Positions 1 to 10,618 of a DNA stretch of 64,000 nucleotides are shown here, piece by piece. The stretch comes from Ochrobactrum sp. CGA5. GTDB lineage: Bacteria > Pseudomonadota > Alphaproteobacteria > Rhizobiales > Rhizobiaceae. The position numbers and the translations under genes were made by a program. The first letter of the stretch is position 1. Each line of letters begins with the position of its first letter. The stretch is taken from positions 910,539 through 974,538 of the forward strand of contig NZ_VCIG01000038.1 of the NCBI RefSeq assembly GCF_006345815.1, given 5' to 3'. A model generated the notes under the pieces. That model was not told the DNA's origin, did not search any database, and was given only the letters and a program-made list of their open reading frames with translations.

Positions 1-684
1 GGCCTTTGAAGGCCCGAACTTGTTCTCGATAATGCGGCGTATTGCTCTTGCCTCCGCGCGCCGCACAGGAAGCGAAGAGGTCCGTCCATCAAACCCGTTG
101 CGCGCGCCCGACATTGATTTCATATGAGTCACGAAAAGCGATATGGGCTTTCCTGCGACGCGAAAATCCACATTCAGACAATCCCGCTTGAAAACGCGAT
201 CATGGGGCTGAATCCCCAGTTCAGCGAGAACCGGCTCATACAGGCCAAAATCATTATAAGTTACATAGGCATAGCTCGTGACTTCGTCGACCTCTATAGG
301 CTGCCCGTCCCGCGTCGTGTCACGCATCATAACGGCGACATCGATGCCACGACTGTCATTGCCGTCTATGAGATATTTATGCCGGAAGCCATGCCCTATC
401 ATCTTGAAAAGATAGCCATACTCGAAGGCATTGAGAGCCGAGAGATTGTCCACCTCCTGTAGGCAAAGAATATCGGCACGCGTTTCGGCAATGGCGAGCG
501 CCGTCATCTGGCGCGTATCGTCTGCGTGCGCCACGGTGCGCGCCTGCTCGAGAAGGCGATACTGCGCCTCATCGTTGATTTCGAATAGTTGCAAGGTGCG
601 ATCCTGATGCAATTCGTTGCGAAAGCCGGAAAAATCGAACCGACGCATCAGATTTTCGACATTGAAGGTAGCGATGGTAAACAT
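1..684 (-). CDS. Endonuclease/exonuclease/phosphatase family protein (partial, C-terminus outside window)
   Basis: The frame opens at an ATG at 684 and runs without a stop to the window edge, so the C-terminus is missing. The N-terminus reads MFTIATFNVENLMRRF, followed near residue 75 by LCLQEVDN; the TFNVENL and QEVDN boxes are the first two conserved blocks of the metal-dependent EEP phosphodiesterase fold (Asn and the metal-binding Glu). A later RGIDVAVM block and LFVTHMKS (the conserved His) also fit. The family includes nucleases, phosphatases and sphingomyelinases, so substrate cannot be assigned. There is no obvious signal peptide. It is divergent from the BA14K gene. Confidence 0.8.
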   Translation of the reverse strand, partial: MFTIATFNVENLMRRFDFSGFRNELHQDRTLQLFEINDEAQYRLLEQARTVAHADDTRQMTALAIAETRADILCLQEVDNLSALNAFEYGYLFKMIGHGFRHKYLIDGNDSRGIDVAVMMRDTTRDGQPIEVDEVTSYAYVTYNDFGLYEPVLAELGIQPHDRVFKRDCLNVDFRVAGKPISLFVTHMKSMSGARNGFDGRTSSLPVRRAEARAIRRIIENKFGPSKA

Positions 685-765
685 GTATCCGCAATCTCTC
701 TGCTTGCCGGTCGATTGGCAAGAGGATGATTTCTGAAACGAATAAATTTCTGCCGAAGCGGTGAC

Positions 766-786
766 ATGGGTGTAAATTATACCCAT
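766..786. promoter_or_regulatory. Inverted repeat between two divergent genes (candidate operator)
   Basis: ATGGGT (766-771) and ACCCAT (781-786) form perfect 6-base arms around a 9-base A/T-rich spacer that could also serve as a -10 region. It lies between the divergent starts at 684 and 823. The binding protein is unknown; the assignment rests only on symmetry and position. Confidence 0.35.
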
Positions 787-822
787 ATATTGGGGGACGG
801 TTGATTGAAGCGAGCCCAAACG

Positions 823-1242
823 ATGCGAAAGGTTTTGCGCCTGACGATACTGACAGGACTGTTCGTTGCAGGCATTGCGAGTGCAGCTTCAGCCGTCGAA
901 CTGCGCAACAGCCAGTATCTTCCCTCGTTGAAACCGAGCGGACCGTTGATTATCGGCGGTCAGGCAGGCGCGAATCGCACAGATCCGACCGCTCGCAACT
1001 GCTACGGCTCAACGCTTTGCCGGGAGAGTGGAACTTATATTACCGAGCACGGCGTATTAAACTACAAGAACGGCGACGCACTGCAATATCGACGCACGAT
1101 GCAGCCGCCAACCGCCGGTGCGCGACCAAGCAGCAATCATATCCAGTGGTGCTCGAACCGCTATCGCAGCTACCGGACATCCGACAACACATTCCAACCG
1201 CTGGCTGGTCCGAGGACTGGCTGCAATTCGCCATTCCAGTAG
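823..1242 (+). CDS. BA14K family secreted protein
   Basis: This is a small secreted protein of 139 residues from the ATG at 823. The N-terminus MRKVLRLTILTGLFVAGIAS is a clear Sec signal peptide ending near ASAASAVE. The C-terminal third carries the BA14K signature: HIQWCSNRYRSYRTSDNTF followed by QPLAGPRTGC. The family is named from a Brucella abortus immunoreactive protein and is typical of Hyphomicrobiales; its biochemical role is unclear, although lectin-like activity has been described for members. A TTG at 805, preceded by GGACGG, would add six residues in frame; I prefer the ATG because the signal peptide then has the usual length. Confidence 0.85.
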   Translation: MRKVLRLTILTGLFVAGIASAASAVELRNSQYLPSLKPSGPLIIGGQAGANRTDPTARNCYGSTLCRESGTYITEHGVLNYKNGDALQYRRTMQPPTAGARPSSNHIQWCSNRYRSYRTSDNTFQPLAGPRTGCNSPFQ

Positions 1243-1243
1243 G

Positions 1244-1268
1244 AAAAAAGCCGGGCCTGCACCCGGCT
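1244..1268 (-). terminator. Rho-independent terminator of the aminotransferase gene
   Basis: AGCCGGG (1249-1255) pairs with CCCGGCT (1262-1268), and on the minus strand the stem is followed by six T. It lies between the convergent BA14K and aminotransferase stops. Confidence 0.75.
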
Positions 1269-1284
1269 AATTACTCCCACGAAC

Positions 1285-2517
1285 TCAGGCTGCAACAGAT
1301 TTCGTATGGGTCCGTATCAACCGGCCTAGCCGTTTGATACCTTCATCAATCATCTCGTCGTTGGCGCAAGAATAGCTGAGACGCAATGTATTGACACCAC
1401 TACCGTCGGCAAAAAATGCCCGCCCCGGAACAAACGCCACTTTCTCGCTATCAATGGATGCAGCGAGCAATGCGGCACCATCCATACCTTCGGGCAGCGT
1501 GACCCAGATGAACATACCCCCTTCAGGTTTCGTCCAGCTTGCGGTCTCCGGCATATATTTCGCTAGCGCTTCGAGCATCTTGTCGCGACGGTGCTTATAA
1601 ACCTTGTGCAGCTTTGCCACCTGAACATCAAAGCCATTGGTCGCGACACGTTGAATAGCGATCTGGTTGATAGTGGACGAATGAAGATCAGCAGCCTGCT
1701 TCATGAGAACCAGCTTGCGAATAACAGGCTTCGACGCAACCACATAGCCGACGCGCAACCCCGGAGCCAGCGTCTTCGAGAAAGAGCCGCAATAGATGGT
1801 ACGGGTTTTCTCTATGTCACCACCGTTTCGGGCAATATCGAGCGCCAGGATCGGCGAAATCGCATCGCCATTGTAGCGAAGATACTGATAGGCGGCATCT
1901 TCGATTACAGGAATGTCAAGTTCGTCCGCCTGGCCGAGCAATTTTTCACGACCTGCAAGATCGACCGTTTCTCCTGTTGGGTTGCTGAAATCGGCAGACA
2001 GATAAGCGAACTTCACCTGACCACCAGCTTTCTTGGCGGCTTCGGCGTAGGACGCAGGAGTACGATTGCCATTGATCGCCAGCGTATCGTAGTTCGGCTC
2101 ATAAGCGTTAAAAGCCTGCAGTGCGCCAAGGTACGTAGGCGCGGTCACGAGCGCCGTGTCGGCGGGCGACAAAAACAGCTTGCCCAGATAATCAAGAGCC
2201 TGCTGCGAACCCGATGTGATGAAAACATTGTCTTCCGTGCAGGGAATGCCGATCTTCGCAAGCTCACTGACGAGCCAGGTGCGCAACGGCTTATAACCTT
2301 CCGAAACGGAATATTGCAGCGCAGCATTAGCCTCAGGGCCGGTAAGAATATCCTGATAGGCCGCCTGGAATTCCTCGTGCGGGAAAAGCGCCGGATCAGG
2401 AATACCACCCGCAAACGAAATAATATCTGGACGTTCCAGAAGCTTCAATAGTTCGCGGATTTCCGATGCGCGCATACGTTTCGAGCGCGTTGCAAAAACA
2501 TTTTCCCAGTCCAACAC
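1285..2517 (-). CDS. PLP-dependent aminotransferase, class I/II fold (2-aminoadipate aminotransferase-like)
   Basis: Fold-type I aminotransferase of 410 residues. The start is a GTG at 2517, chosen because GAGGAG lies six bases upstream; this drops five residues from the longest frame. An AGGIPDPALFP block near residue 36, NPTG near 179, and SFSKTLAPGLR with the Schiff-base Lys near 248 are family landmarks. The sequence resembles the LysN/KAT group (2-aminoadipate, aromatic or branched-chain substrates) but has no N-terminal GntR domain, so it is not a MocR regulator. Substrate is not determinable from sequence alone. The nearest same-strand gene upstream is ilvC, separated by a long gap with a hairpin, so it is probably transcribed alone. 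Confidence 0.85.
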   Translation of the reverse strand: MLDWENVFATRSKRMRASEIRELLKLLERPDIISFAGGIPDPALFPHEEFQAAYQDILTGPEANAALQYSVSEGYKPLRTWLVSELAKIGIPCTEDNVFITSGSQQALDYLGKLFLSPADTALVTAPTYLGALQAFNAYEPNYDTLAINGNRTPASYAEAAKKAGGQVKFAYLSADFSNPTGETVDLAGREKLLGQADELDIPVIEDAAYQYLRYNGDAISPILALDIARNGGDIEKTRTIYCGSFSKTLAPGLRVGYVVASKPVIRKLVLMKQAADLHSSTINQIAIQRVATNGFDVQVAKLHKVYKHRRDKMLEALAKYMPETASWTKPEGGMFIWVTLPEGMDGAALLAASIDSEKVAFVPGRAFFADGSGVNTLRLSYSCANDEMIDEGIKRLGRLIRTHTKSVAA

Positions 2518-2887
2518 GGGAAATCTCCTCAATTAGACTATCCGTACATCTTACGGAACTTGTAATAGCTAAGTCTCCTCAAAACTTCGCTATTGGATGT
2601 GAAGCTCTAGCGCAATTTTCGGCAGACGAGAACAGCTTTTCCCATGCTTCTATGGAATAAAGATATTCGGAATTGTTTTGGCCTTAAAAGTGCACGAAAC
2701 GAAAAAACTGGCGCAGGATTCGCGTTCTTTTTGTTCGCAACATGCTCACGATTGACCTCGTCAAAACGCACTATGAATGAAGGGGGCGTAAGAAACGCCC
2801 CCTCTTTTCAAGCTTCGCAGAGTTTCATAATCAGACGATACTCGGCTCTTGCGCCCGCAGGCGACCAGAACCTGAAGCTCACTGATT
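2518..2887. other. Intergenic stretch between aminotransferase and ilvC
   Basis: No convincing gene is present. It must hold the aminotransferase promoter on the minus strand and the 3' end of the ilvC transcript. The only clear element is the GC-rich hairpin at 2781-2803. Confidence 0.6.
2781..2803. terminator. GC-rich hairpin downstream of ilvC
   Basis: AGGGGGCG (2781-2788) and CGCCCCCT (2796-2803) form a perfect 8-bp stem. The T-rich tail is better on the plus strand than on the minus strand, yet the only gene ending nearby is ilvC on the minus strand, so terminator function for ilvC is likely but not certain. Confidence 0.5.
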
Positions 2888-4605
<1,718 letters not shown>

Positions 4606-4623
4606 GGGTCTTTCCTCCACCTT

Positions 4624-4637
4624 GTACCGTACGGTAC
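4624..4637. promoter_or_regulatory. 14-bp perfect palindrome, candidate TetR operator
   Basis: GTACCGTACGGTAC is fully self-complementary and sits immediately upstream of the TetR-family start codon, a typical position for an autoregulatory operator. Confidence 0.6.
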
Positions 4638-4734
4638 GGTTCCTAATTCATAATTGCTGTCTCATCAGCGGTCAAGCATGTTTTCGAGAATTGCAATCGA
4701 CTCCCGCAAAAGTAACTTTCATCGAAACATGTGC

Positions 4735-4771
4735 AAAAAAGCGCTTTCCCGAAAACGGAAAAGCGCTTTTT
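4735..4771 (-). terminator. Rho-independent terminator of kup
   Basis: GCGCTTT plus CCG pair with CGG plus AAAGCGC around an AAAA loop with one C-A mismatch. A-run and T-run flank both sides, so it could act in both directions; it follows the kup stop on the minus strand. Confidence 0.75.
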
Positions 4772-4792
4772 AAAACTGTCATTCAGGCGTGT

Positions 4793-6748
4793 TTACAGAT
4801 TTACCTGCGTTCCAATTTCCACCACGCGGCCAGTCGGAATCTGGAAATATTCTGTCGCGTCGGAAGCGGTTCGGGCGAGCAGAATAAACAGCTTGTCCTG
4901 CCAGAGCGGCAAGCCTGAATGGGCAGATGCTTTGAGTGACCGGCGAGACAGGAAGAAAGATGTCGTCATGATGTCGAACTTCCAGCCAAGCTTGCGACAG
5001 ATGCCAAGTGCTCGCGGAATGTTCGGCTGCTGCATATAGCCGAAAGTGAGCGTTACCTGCATAAAGCGCTCGTTATATTGGGAGACACGTGCGCGATCAG
5101 CACTGGAAACCCATGGCCTTGAGGCGGTCACGACCGTTAGTATGACGTTGTTTTCGTGCAGAACCTTATAATGTTTCAGGCTGTGCATGAGGGCGGTTGG
5201 AGCACTTTTTGGGTCGCCGGTGAGAAACACTGCCGTGCCCGGAACGATGGTTGGCGGGCGCTTGGTCATCTGCTGGACGATGAGATCAAGCGGCACTTCA
5301 GCCTTGCGGGTCTTGTTAAAGAGATGCCGCGTTCCACGCACCCACGTCCACATAATGAGGACGAGTACGGCAGCGATACTGATCGAAGCCCATCCGCCCT
5401 CATGGACCTTGATGATATTCGCGCCGAAGAACATCACGTCAATAACGAGAAAACCCAGAATGATCGGCAGTGCGCGGCTCACACGCCAGTTCCAGATCCG
5501 GGTCATCACGATATAGAGAAGTACCGTGGTTACCAGCATGTTGCCAGTGACGGCAATGCCATATGCTGCGGCCAGATTGCTGGACTTCTCGAACCCGAGC
5601 ACCAGAATAACCACCGCCAGCCCCAAAAGCAGGTTCACGCGCGGAATATAGATCTGCCCATGCAGCTTTTCCGAGGTGTGCTGGATTTCGAGACGCGGTA
5701 GAATGTTGAGCTGAACTGCCTGGCGCGCCACTGAATAAGCGCCCGTGATCACGGCCTGACTGGCGATAACGGTCGCCGCCGTCGCCAACAGAACAATGGG
5801 CAAAAGAGCAAAACTGGGCATCATCTGAAAGAATGGCAATGCCGCCGCTTCACCATGTGAAAGAATGAATGCAGCCTGCCCGAAATAGTTGAGCAGCAGA
5901 CATGGGAACACGATCCACAACCATGCACGCACGATCGGCTTACGCCCGAAATGACCGAGATCAGCGTAGAGAGCTTCGGCGCCTGTCATTGCGAGGAACA
6001 CGGCACCGACGGTGATGAACGCTACACTGGGACTAACTGTCAGGAAGCGCACCGCATAATATGGATTGAGCGCCACCATAACAGTCGGATCATCGAAAAT
6101 ATGCCAAAGGCCCGACGCGCCCAGCGCCAAGAACCACAATGCCATGATCGGCCCGAAGACAATGGCAACTTTTCCCGTGCCTAGCTTTTGCACCGAAAAC
6201 AGTGTCACGAGAATAACGACAGTTATGGGAACCACGAAAGGCGTTAAGTCTGGTGCGACGATCTCAAGACCTTCCATTGCCGATAGAACCGAGATTGCGG
6301 GCGTAATAACCGCATCGCCGAAGAACAGCGCCGCACCGCAGATGCCCACGCCGAGGATCAGGTCAGGCCTCCCCTTCAGTGCACCTCTGACAAGAGCCAT
6401 CAGGGAAAGGATACCGCCCTCGCCGTTATTGTCGGCACGCAGAACAAACAGCACGTATTTGATGGTCACAACCAGTGTAAGCGCCCAGAAGATCAGCGAA
6501 ACAACACCCAGAATGTCGCTGCGAGCGAGAATACCATCACTTGCCGCTGCGTGGAGGGCTTCGCGAAAAGCATAGATAGGGCTAGTGCCGATGTCCCCGT
6601 AGACAACCCCCAGAGCGCCAAGTACCAAAGTCTTCATGCTCTCATTGTGCTGTTCGGTATCTTCTGCAAAAGCGGCGGTTTCAGAAGAACTGGAAGCAGG
6701 CACAGCGGCCTCTATCGGCGTATCTTTGCCATTTAGCTCGCCGCTCAT
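4793..6748 (-). CDS. kup: KUP/HAK/KT-type low-affinity potassium transporter
   Basis: Inner-membrane K+ uptake protein, probably a K+/H+ symporter, of 651 residues. After a polar 38-residue N-terminus the signature LGALGVVYGDIGTSPIYAFR begins, followed by about twelve hydrophobic segments to about residue 455 and a soluble C-terminal domain, the family layout. GDAVITPAISVLSAMEGLE near residue 145 is another conserved block. Start is the ATG at 6748 with GCGAGG upstream. The Shine-Dalgarno region can pair with a 9-base element further upstream (see the leader entry). It is a single gene closed by a strong terminator. Confidence 0.95.
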   Translation of the reverse strand: MSGELNGKDTPIEAAVPASSSSETAAFAEDTEQHNESMKTLVLGALGVVYGDIGTSPIYAFREALHAAASDGILARSDILGVVSLIFWALTLVVTIKYVLFVLRADNNGEGGILSLMALVRGALKGRPDLILGVGICGAALFFGDAVITPAISVLSAMEGLEIVAPDLTPFVVPITVVILVTLFSVQKLGTGKVAIVFGPIMALWFLALGASGLWHIFDDPTVMVALNPYYAVRFLTVSPSVAFITVGAVFLAMTGAEALYADLGHFGRKPIVRAWLWIVFPCLLLNYFGQAAFILSHGEAAALPFFQMMPSFALLPIVLLATAATVIASQAVITGAYSVARQAVQLNILPRLEIQHTSEKLHGQIYIPRVNLLLGLAVVILVLGFEKSSNLAAAYGIAVTGNMLVTTVLLYIVMTRIWNWRVSRALPIILGFLVIDVMFFGANIIKVHEGGWASISIAAVLVLIMWTWVRGTRHLFNKTRKAEVPLDLIVQQMTKRPPTIVPGTAVFLTGDPKSAPTALMHSLKHYKVLHENNVILTVVTASRPWVSSADRARVSQYNERFMQVTLTFGYMQQPNIPRALGICRKLGWKFDIMTTSFFLSRRSLKASAHSGLPLWQDKLFILLARTASDATEYFQIPTGRVVEIGTQVNL

Positions 6749-7091
6749 GTGCAGGCACCTCGCAACTTCCTGAAAAGATTCTGGCCGGAATCACTGGGTA
6801 TCGAATTGAGATAAAGAACGTATTCGCACAAAGTTGCGAAATGCAGCATTGTTGCCGTACCATTGCCCAAATCAGCGTTAAACATGCTGTTAGTGCTGGT
6901 TGAACCCGGCAATCCGCTCGAACGCAATATCAACAGACTTGCCATGGCACGGAAAGCAGAGTCAGAAAACTGCTTCAATGCTTCCCTCATACAATCGCGC
7001 CCCCAGCGCATATGAATAGTGGCGGACGCCTAAAGCTTGCCTCGTGCGATTGCAATTGCACTTTTTGCACAGCTTCCATCTTAGCTATGCA
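6749..7091. other. Intergenic stretch between kup and pdxJ
   Basis: 343 bases with no gene I can support. It holds the kup leader/promoter (minus strand) and the end of pdxJ. Short open frames here lack codon bias or recognisable sequence. Confidence 0.55.
6760..6839 (-). promoter_or_regulatory. Long-range inverted repeat covering the kup ribosome binding site
   Basis: TCGCAACTT (6760-6768) is perfectly complementary to AAGTTGCGA (6831-6839), 62 bases apart. In the kup mRNA the downstream arm overlaps the GCGAGG ribosome binding site, so pairing could hide it. Functional relevance is inferred only. Confidence 0.3.
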
Positions 7092-7850
7092 TTAAACGCA
7101 TTGGCCGACACGCTGCGCAAGGGCTGAGATGTAGCGACTGACCGTTACCGTCATTCCATACATCAATGCATCGGCTGTCAATCCGTGCCCAATGGACACC
7201 TCTCTCAACTGCGGAATACGTTTCACCAGTGCAGGCAGATTGTCTACTGTCAGATCATGTCCGGCATTAACAGCGAGGCCTAGCGCCGCGGCTGCATTTG
7301 CAGCCTCTTCCAATCGATCCAACTCGCGTGCCGCAGCGGCGGGGTCATCGTAGGTTGCACCATAAGGGCCAGTATAGAGCTCGACACGATCCACACCGAT
7401 AGCCGCAGCGCTTTCATAACCTAGCGGGTCGGGGTCGGCGAACAGCGACACCCGCATTCCACCGGCTTTCAGACGGGCCACAATTGGAGCCAGGAAGTCA
7501 GCCTTCGACACAAAGTCCCAACCATGATCCGACGTCGCCTGGGTTGGATCATCGGGCACCAGCGTCACCTGTTCCGGCTGATGCTTCTCCACCAGATCAA
7601 GGAATGCCTCGCTCGGAAAGCCCTCTATATTGAACTCTGCCTGCGGAAATTCGTCGTCAATCAAAGCGCGTATATCACCAAGATCGGAAAACCGGATATG
7701 ACGCTGATCGGGGCGCGGATGCACTGTCAGTCCGGCAGCACCGGCGGCAAGAGCGACACGACCCAGGCCGGTAACACTTGGCCATGGCAAATCGCGCCGG
7801 TTTCGCAGCATCGCAACAGCGTTGAGATTGACCGATAATTTCGCAGGCAT
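7092..7850 (-). CDS. pdxJ: Pyridoxine 5'-phosphate synthase
   Basis: Condenses 1-deoxy-D-xylulose 5-phosphate with 3-amino-2-oxopropyl phosphate to pyridoxine 5'-phosphate, the last ring-forming step of DXP-dependent vitamin B6 synthesis. The 252-residue protein starts [20 protein letters not shown] and contains the [11 protein letters not shown] block (phosphate/substrate loop, near residue 42), [15 protein letters not shown] and a C-terminal SIGHGL phosphate-binding loop. Length matches the family (about 240-250). GGGAGTC precedes the ATG. It is divergent from the SpoIIAA-like gene. Confidence 0.96.
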   Translation of the reverse strand: MPAKLSVNLNAVAMLRNRRDLPWPSVTGLGRVALAAGAAGLTVHPRPDQRHIRFSDLGDIRALIDDEFPQAEFNIEGFPSEAFLDLVEKHQPEQVTLVPDDPTQATSDHGWDFVSKADFLAPIVARLKAGGMRVSLFADPDPLGYESAAAIGVDRVELYTGPYGATYDDPAAAARELDRLEEAANAAAALGLAVNAGHDLTVDNLPALVKRIPQLREVSIGHGLTADALMYGMTVTVSRYISALAQRVGQCV

Positions 7851-8062
7851 TGGAGACTCCCGGATGAATATTCCGCTTTATAACGCCTGCCATGAAAAAA
7901 TGTGAGTGTTTTGCCGCCACACCACATCCGCAATCCCCAATCATGAAATAAGCGCACAACGCTCGGGGTTTGCAGAGTTCTCCAGTTCGCATCAATTTGC
8001 GGTGTGACGCAACCATTGCCCTAGCTTCGACGTTTAAATCTGATCACTAATGGAGGTCTATA

Positions 8063-8461
8063 ATGCGAAATGAAGACATACCCGTCATTCGCCGCATTCC
8101 AACGAACCGGGAAGACGTTTTCGCTTTTGCAATCGAAGGACATCTCGACGATGCGTCATTGGAAAACCTCTACGGCCTTCTCGACGCAGCTTACGAAACG
8201 CACGAAGAAATCGACCTCCTGATCCGTCTGACCGGCTATGAAGGGGTCGATTGGACGGCTGCCTTCTCCGAGAGCATGCTCTCCATACGCGCAAAGTCCC
8301 TCAAAAAACTCCGCCACTATGCAATCGTCGGCGGCCCCTTGTGGATACAGGCCAGCATAACGCTCATGCAACCTTTCCTCTCCATCGAACTTCGTGCTTT
8401 CGAAGCAGACGAGGAAAATGAAGCCTGGGAATGGCTCGGTGCCCGACCGACCGACGAATAG
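8063..8461 (+). CDS. SpoIIAA-like (STAS/SEC14-type) protein
   Basis: Small 132-residue cytoplasmic protein with a strong GGAGG upstream of the ATG. The pattern VFAFAIEGHLDDASLENLYG, then IDLLIRLTGYEGVDW, then YAIVGGPLWIQ is that of the SpoIIAA-like family, a STAS-fold group of unknown role (some related SEC14/CRAL-TRIO-type proteins bind lipids). It is convergent with the helicase gene; the two stops are adjacent with no spacer (8461/8462). No partner anti-sigma gene is nearby, so a role in sigma-factor control is not supported. Confidence 0.75.
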   Translation: MRNEDIPVIRRIPTNREDVFAFAIEGHLDDASLENLYGLLDAAYETHEEIDLLIRLTGYEGVDWTAAFSESMLSIRAKSLKKLRHYAIVGGPLWIQASITLMQPFLSIELRAFEADEENEAWEWLGARPTDE

Positions 8462-9583
8462 TTATTTCACAATAGTCAAACGTTCAGCCGCACGCGTGAT
8501 CGCTGTGTAAAGCCAACGCTCGCGCGTATCACGAAACGCAAAACTTTCATCGAAGAGCACGACTTCATCCCATTGGGAACCCTGCGCTTTGTGGACTGTC
8601 AAGGCATAACCGTAATCGAAATCGTCGTAGCGCTTTTTGGTCTGCCACGGAATTTCACTGTCGGGGTCTTCAAACTGTGCCTTTAGCAGCTTGATCTTTG
8701 CCACACCGCGATCATCATCCTCCGGCGCAACCAGAAGATTGATGCCGGGCTTCACCGTTTCCTTAGAAGAAGTCATTACCTTCCAAAGCGAACCATTGAG
8801 AAGCCCCTTCGCAGGATCGTTACGCAGGCAGACCAGTTTATCTCCGGCCTGCGGGTAATCCGCAGTAAAACCTTTCAGCTCCCGCAAGCGCTGATTGTAG
8901 CGACGCCGTGTCCGATTGGTACCAACGAGCACTTGGTCAGCAGACAGCACCATTTCCTGATTGACGTCGCTTTTTCCGATAACCTTCGCAGCACCATAGT
9001 CACCATAGGGAAGTTCACGGCCTTCCCGCACATCAAGCGCCATCCGGATGATCGGATTGTCCTGTGCCTGGCGATGTATCTCGGTCAGAAGATAATCCGG
9101 CTCGTGCTCAGTGAAAAAACCACCGCCGGAAATTGGAGGCAACTGTCCGGGATCGCCGAGAACGAGGATCGGAGTGCCGAAGCTCATCAAATCGCGCCCC
9201 AGTGCTTCATCAACCATGGAACATTCGTCCACGACGATCATCGCCGCCTTGGCAACAGGGCTTTGCCGGTTAAGCGAGAAGGTTGGTGCAATGGAAGTCT
9301 TGCCTGTCGTTTCGTCCTCAATCGCTTCTTCACCACGCGGGCGATAGATCAACGAATGGAGCGTGCGGGCATTGCTGGCGCCTTTAGAGCGCAACACCTG
9401 TGCCGCTTTGCCGGTAAAGGCGGCAAATTGCACATCGCCATCCACATGCTCGGCGAAATAGCGGGCGAGCGTCGTCTTGCCCGTACCCGCATAGCCGAAC
9501 AATCTGAAAATGGGGCTACGACCGCCTTTAAGCCATTGTCCGACGGCCTTCAGCGCCTGATCCTGTTCCGGTGAAAACTGCAT
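8462..9583 (-). CDS. RecD-like ATP-dependent DNA helicase (superfamily 1B)
   Basis: 373-residue SF1 helicase-like ATPase. Walker A GYAGTGKT sits at residues 30-37, VDECSMVDEALG is motif II, LVLGDPGQLPPISGG is motif III, and the C-terminal block YALTVHKAQGSQWDEVVLFD followed by YTAITRA corresponds to the UvrD_C_2 region. It is much shorter than RecD of RecBCD and there are no recB/recC neighbours, so it belongs with short stand-alone RecD-like/phage Dda-type helicases. Role in repair or replication is inferred. It is 48 bases from the dehydratase stop-side neighbour and may form part of a short minus-strand run. Confidence 0.88.
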   Translation of the reverse strand: MQFSPEQDQALKAVGQWLKGGRSPIFRLFGYAGTGKTTLARYFAEHVDGDVQFAAFTGKAAQVLRSKGASNARTLHSLIYRPRGEEAIEDETTGKTSIAPTFSLNRQSPVAKAAMIVVDECSMVDEALGRDLMSFGTPILVLGDPGQLPPISGGGFFTEHEPDYLLTEIHRQAQDNPIIRMALDVREGRELPYGDYGAAKVIGKSDVNQEMVLSADQVLVGTNRTRRRYNQRLRELKGFTADYPQAGDKLVCLRNDPAKGLLNGSLWKVMTSSKETVKPGINLLVAPEDDDRGVAKIKLLKAQFEDPDSEIPWQTKKRYDDFDYGYALTVHKAQGSQWDEVVLFDESFAFRDTRERWLYTAITRAAERLTIVK

Positions 9584-9631
9584 GATCTTTTCAGACAGGA
9601 TTCGCTGCCTGAAAACAAGATCAAACCGTGA

Positions 9632-10603
9632 TCAAACGCTTGTGCTAACTAACGCGGCAAATCTGTCGAGATCGACATTGCCGCCACTGACGATCACACC
9701 CACACGCTTGCCTTTCAGCTTCGACGACATCTGTCGCGCACCGGCAAAAGCGAGACATCCAGTAGGTTCGACCACCATTTTCATCCGGCTGGCGAAAAAT
9801 TTCATGCTTTCAACCAACTCATCATCGCGGACGGCTAGAATATCGCGAACGGTTTCGCGGATAATGGCAAAGGTGATGTCGCCGAGGGCTTGTGTCTGCG
9901 CGCCATCCGCCAAGGTCTTCGGCACGTCGATGTGGACTATTTTGCCAGACCGGAAAGATTGCTGCCCGTCGTTTCCCGCCTCCGGCTCCACCCCGTAAAC
10001 ATCACAGTCCGGCGACAGGGCTTTCGCGGCAAGGGCCGAACCCGCAAGCAGGCCACCACCGCCAAGACACACGAAGAGAGCGTCGAGCGGACCGGTTTCT
10101 TCGATCAACTCCTTGGTCGCAGTCCCTTGTCCGGCGATGATATCAGGATGGTTGAACGGCGGAATGAGGGTCAGCCCACCCTCGTCGGCCAGACGCTTCG
10201 AGATCACATCGCGGTCTTCTTCGTAACGGTTATAGGTGACAACCTTCGCGCCATAGCCTCGCGTTGCGTCAAGTTTCATGCGCGGCGCATCCTCAGGCAT
10301 GATGATAGTCGCGCCAATACCGAGCAGTTTTGCTGCGAGTGCAATTGCCTGCGCGTGGTTGCCGGACGAAAAAGCCAGCACCCCTCGTGCCTTTTGCTCA
10401 TCCGTAAACCGCGAAAGAGCATTGAAGGCTCCGCGAAACTTAAAAGCACCAATGCGCTGGAAGTTCTCGCATTTGAAAAAGAATTGCGCGCCGGTTTCAC
10501 GGTCGATAGTTGACGATGTGAAGACCGGAGTATGGTGCGCGTATCCTTCGATCTGCTTTGCGGCTGAGATCACATCATCATAAGCTGGAAGCTGGTGCAT
10601 CAT
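9632..10603 (-). CDS. Threonine/serine dehydratase or hydroxyaspartate ammonia-lyase family PLP enzyme
   Basis: Fold-type II PLP enzyme of 323 residues. FKCENFQRIGAFKFRGAFNA carries the PLP Lys at about residue 55, SSGNHAQAIA is the Asn loop, and GGGGLLAGSAL binds the cofactor phosphate. The absence of a C-terminal ACT-like regulatory domain separates it from biosynthetic IlvA; it resembles catabolic threonine dehydratase, serine racemase and threo-3-hydroxyaspartate ammonia-lyase, which cannot be told apart here. I start at the ATG at 10603, preceded by AGAGG; an upstream in-frame ATG at 10615 overlaps that site. It follows the LysE exporter gene by 15 bases, so the two are probably co-transcribed. 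Confidence 0.85.
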   Translation of the reverse strand: MMHQLPAYDDVISAAKQIEGYAHHTPVFTSSTIDRETGAQFFFKCENFQRIGAFKFRGAFNALSRFTDEQKARGVLAFSSGNHAQAIALAAKLLGIGATIIMPEDAPRMKLDATRGYGAKVVTYNRYEEDRDVISKRLADEGGLTLIPPFNHPDIIAGQGTATKELIEETGPLDALFVCLGGGGLLAGSALAAKALSPDCDVYGVEPEAGNDGQQSFRSGKIVHIDVPKTLADGAQTQALGDITFAIIRETVRDILAVRDDELVESMKFFASRMKMVVEPTGCLAFAGARQMSSKLKGKRVGVIVSGGNVDLDRFAALVSTSV

Positions 10604-10618
10604 TCGCCTCTTCATTCT

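Noticed and set aside
801-1337. 178-codon frame overlapping the BA14K gene
   Set aside because: It is in a different frame from the BA14K gene, which has a signal peptide and family motif.
1591-2451. 286-codon open frame on the plus strand
   Set aside because: Antisense to the aminotransferase gene with clear PLP motifs; no recognisable sequence of its own.
6745-7011. 88-codon frame upstream of kup
   Set aside because: Overlaps the kup start and leader, with no family resemblance.
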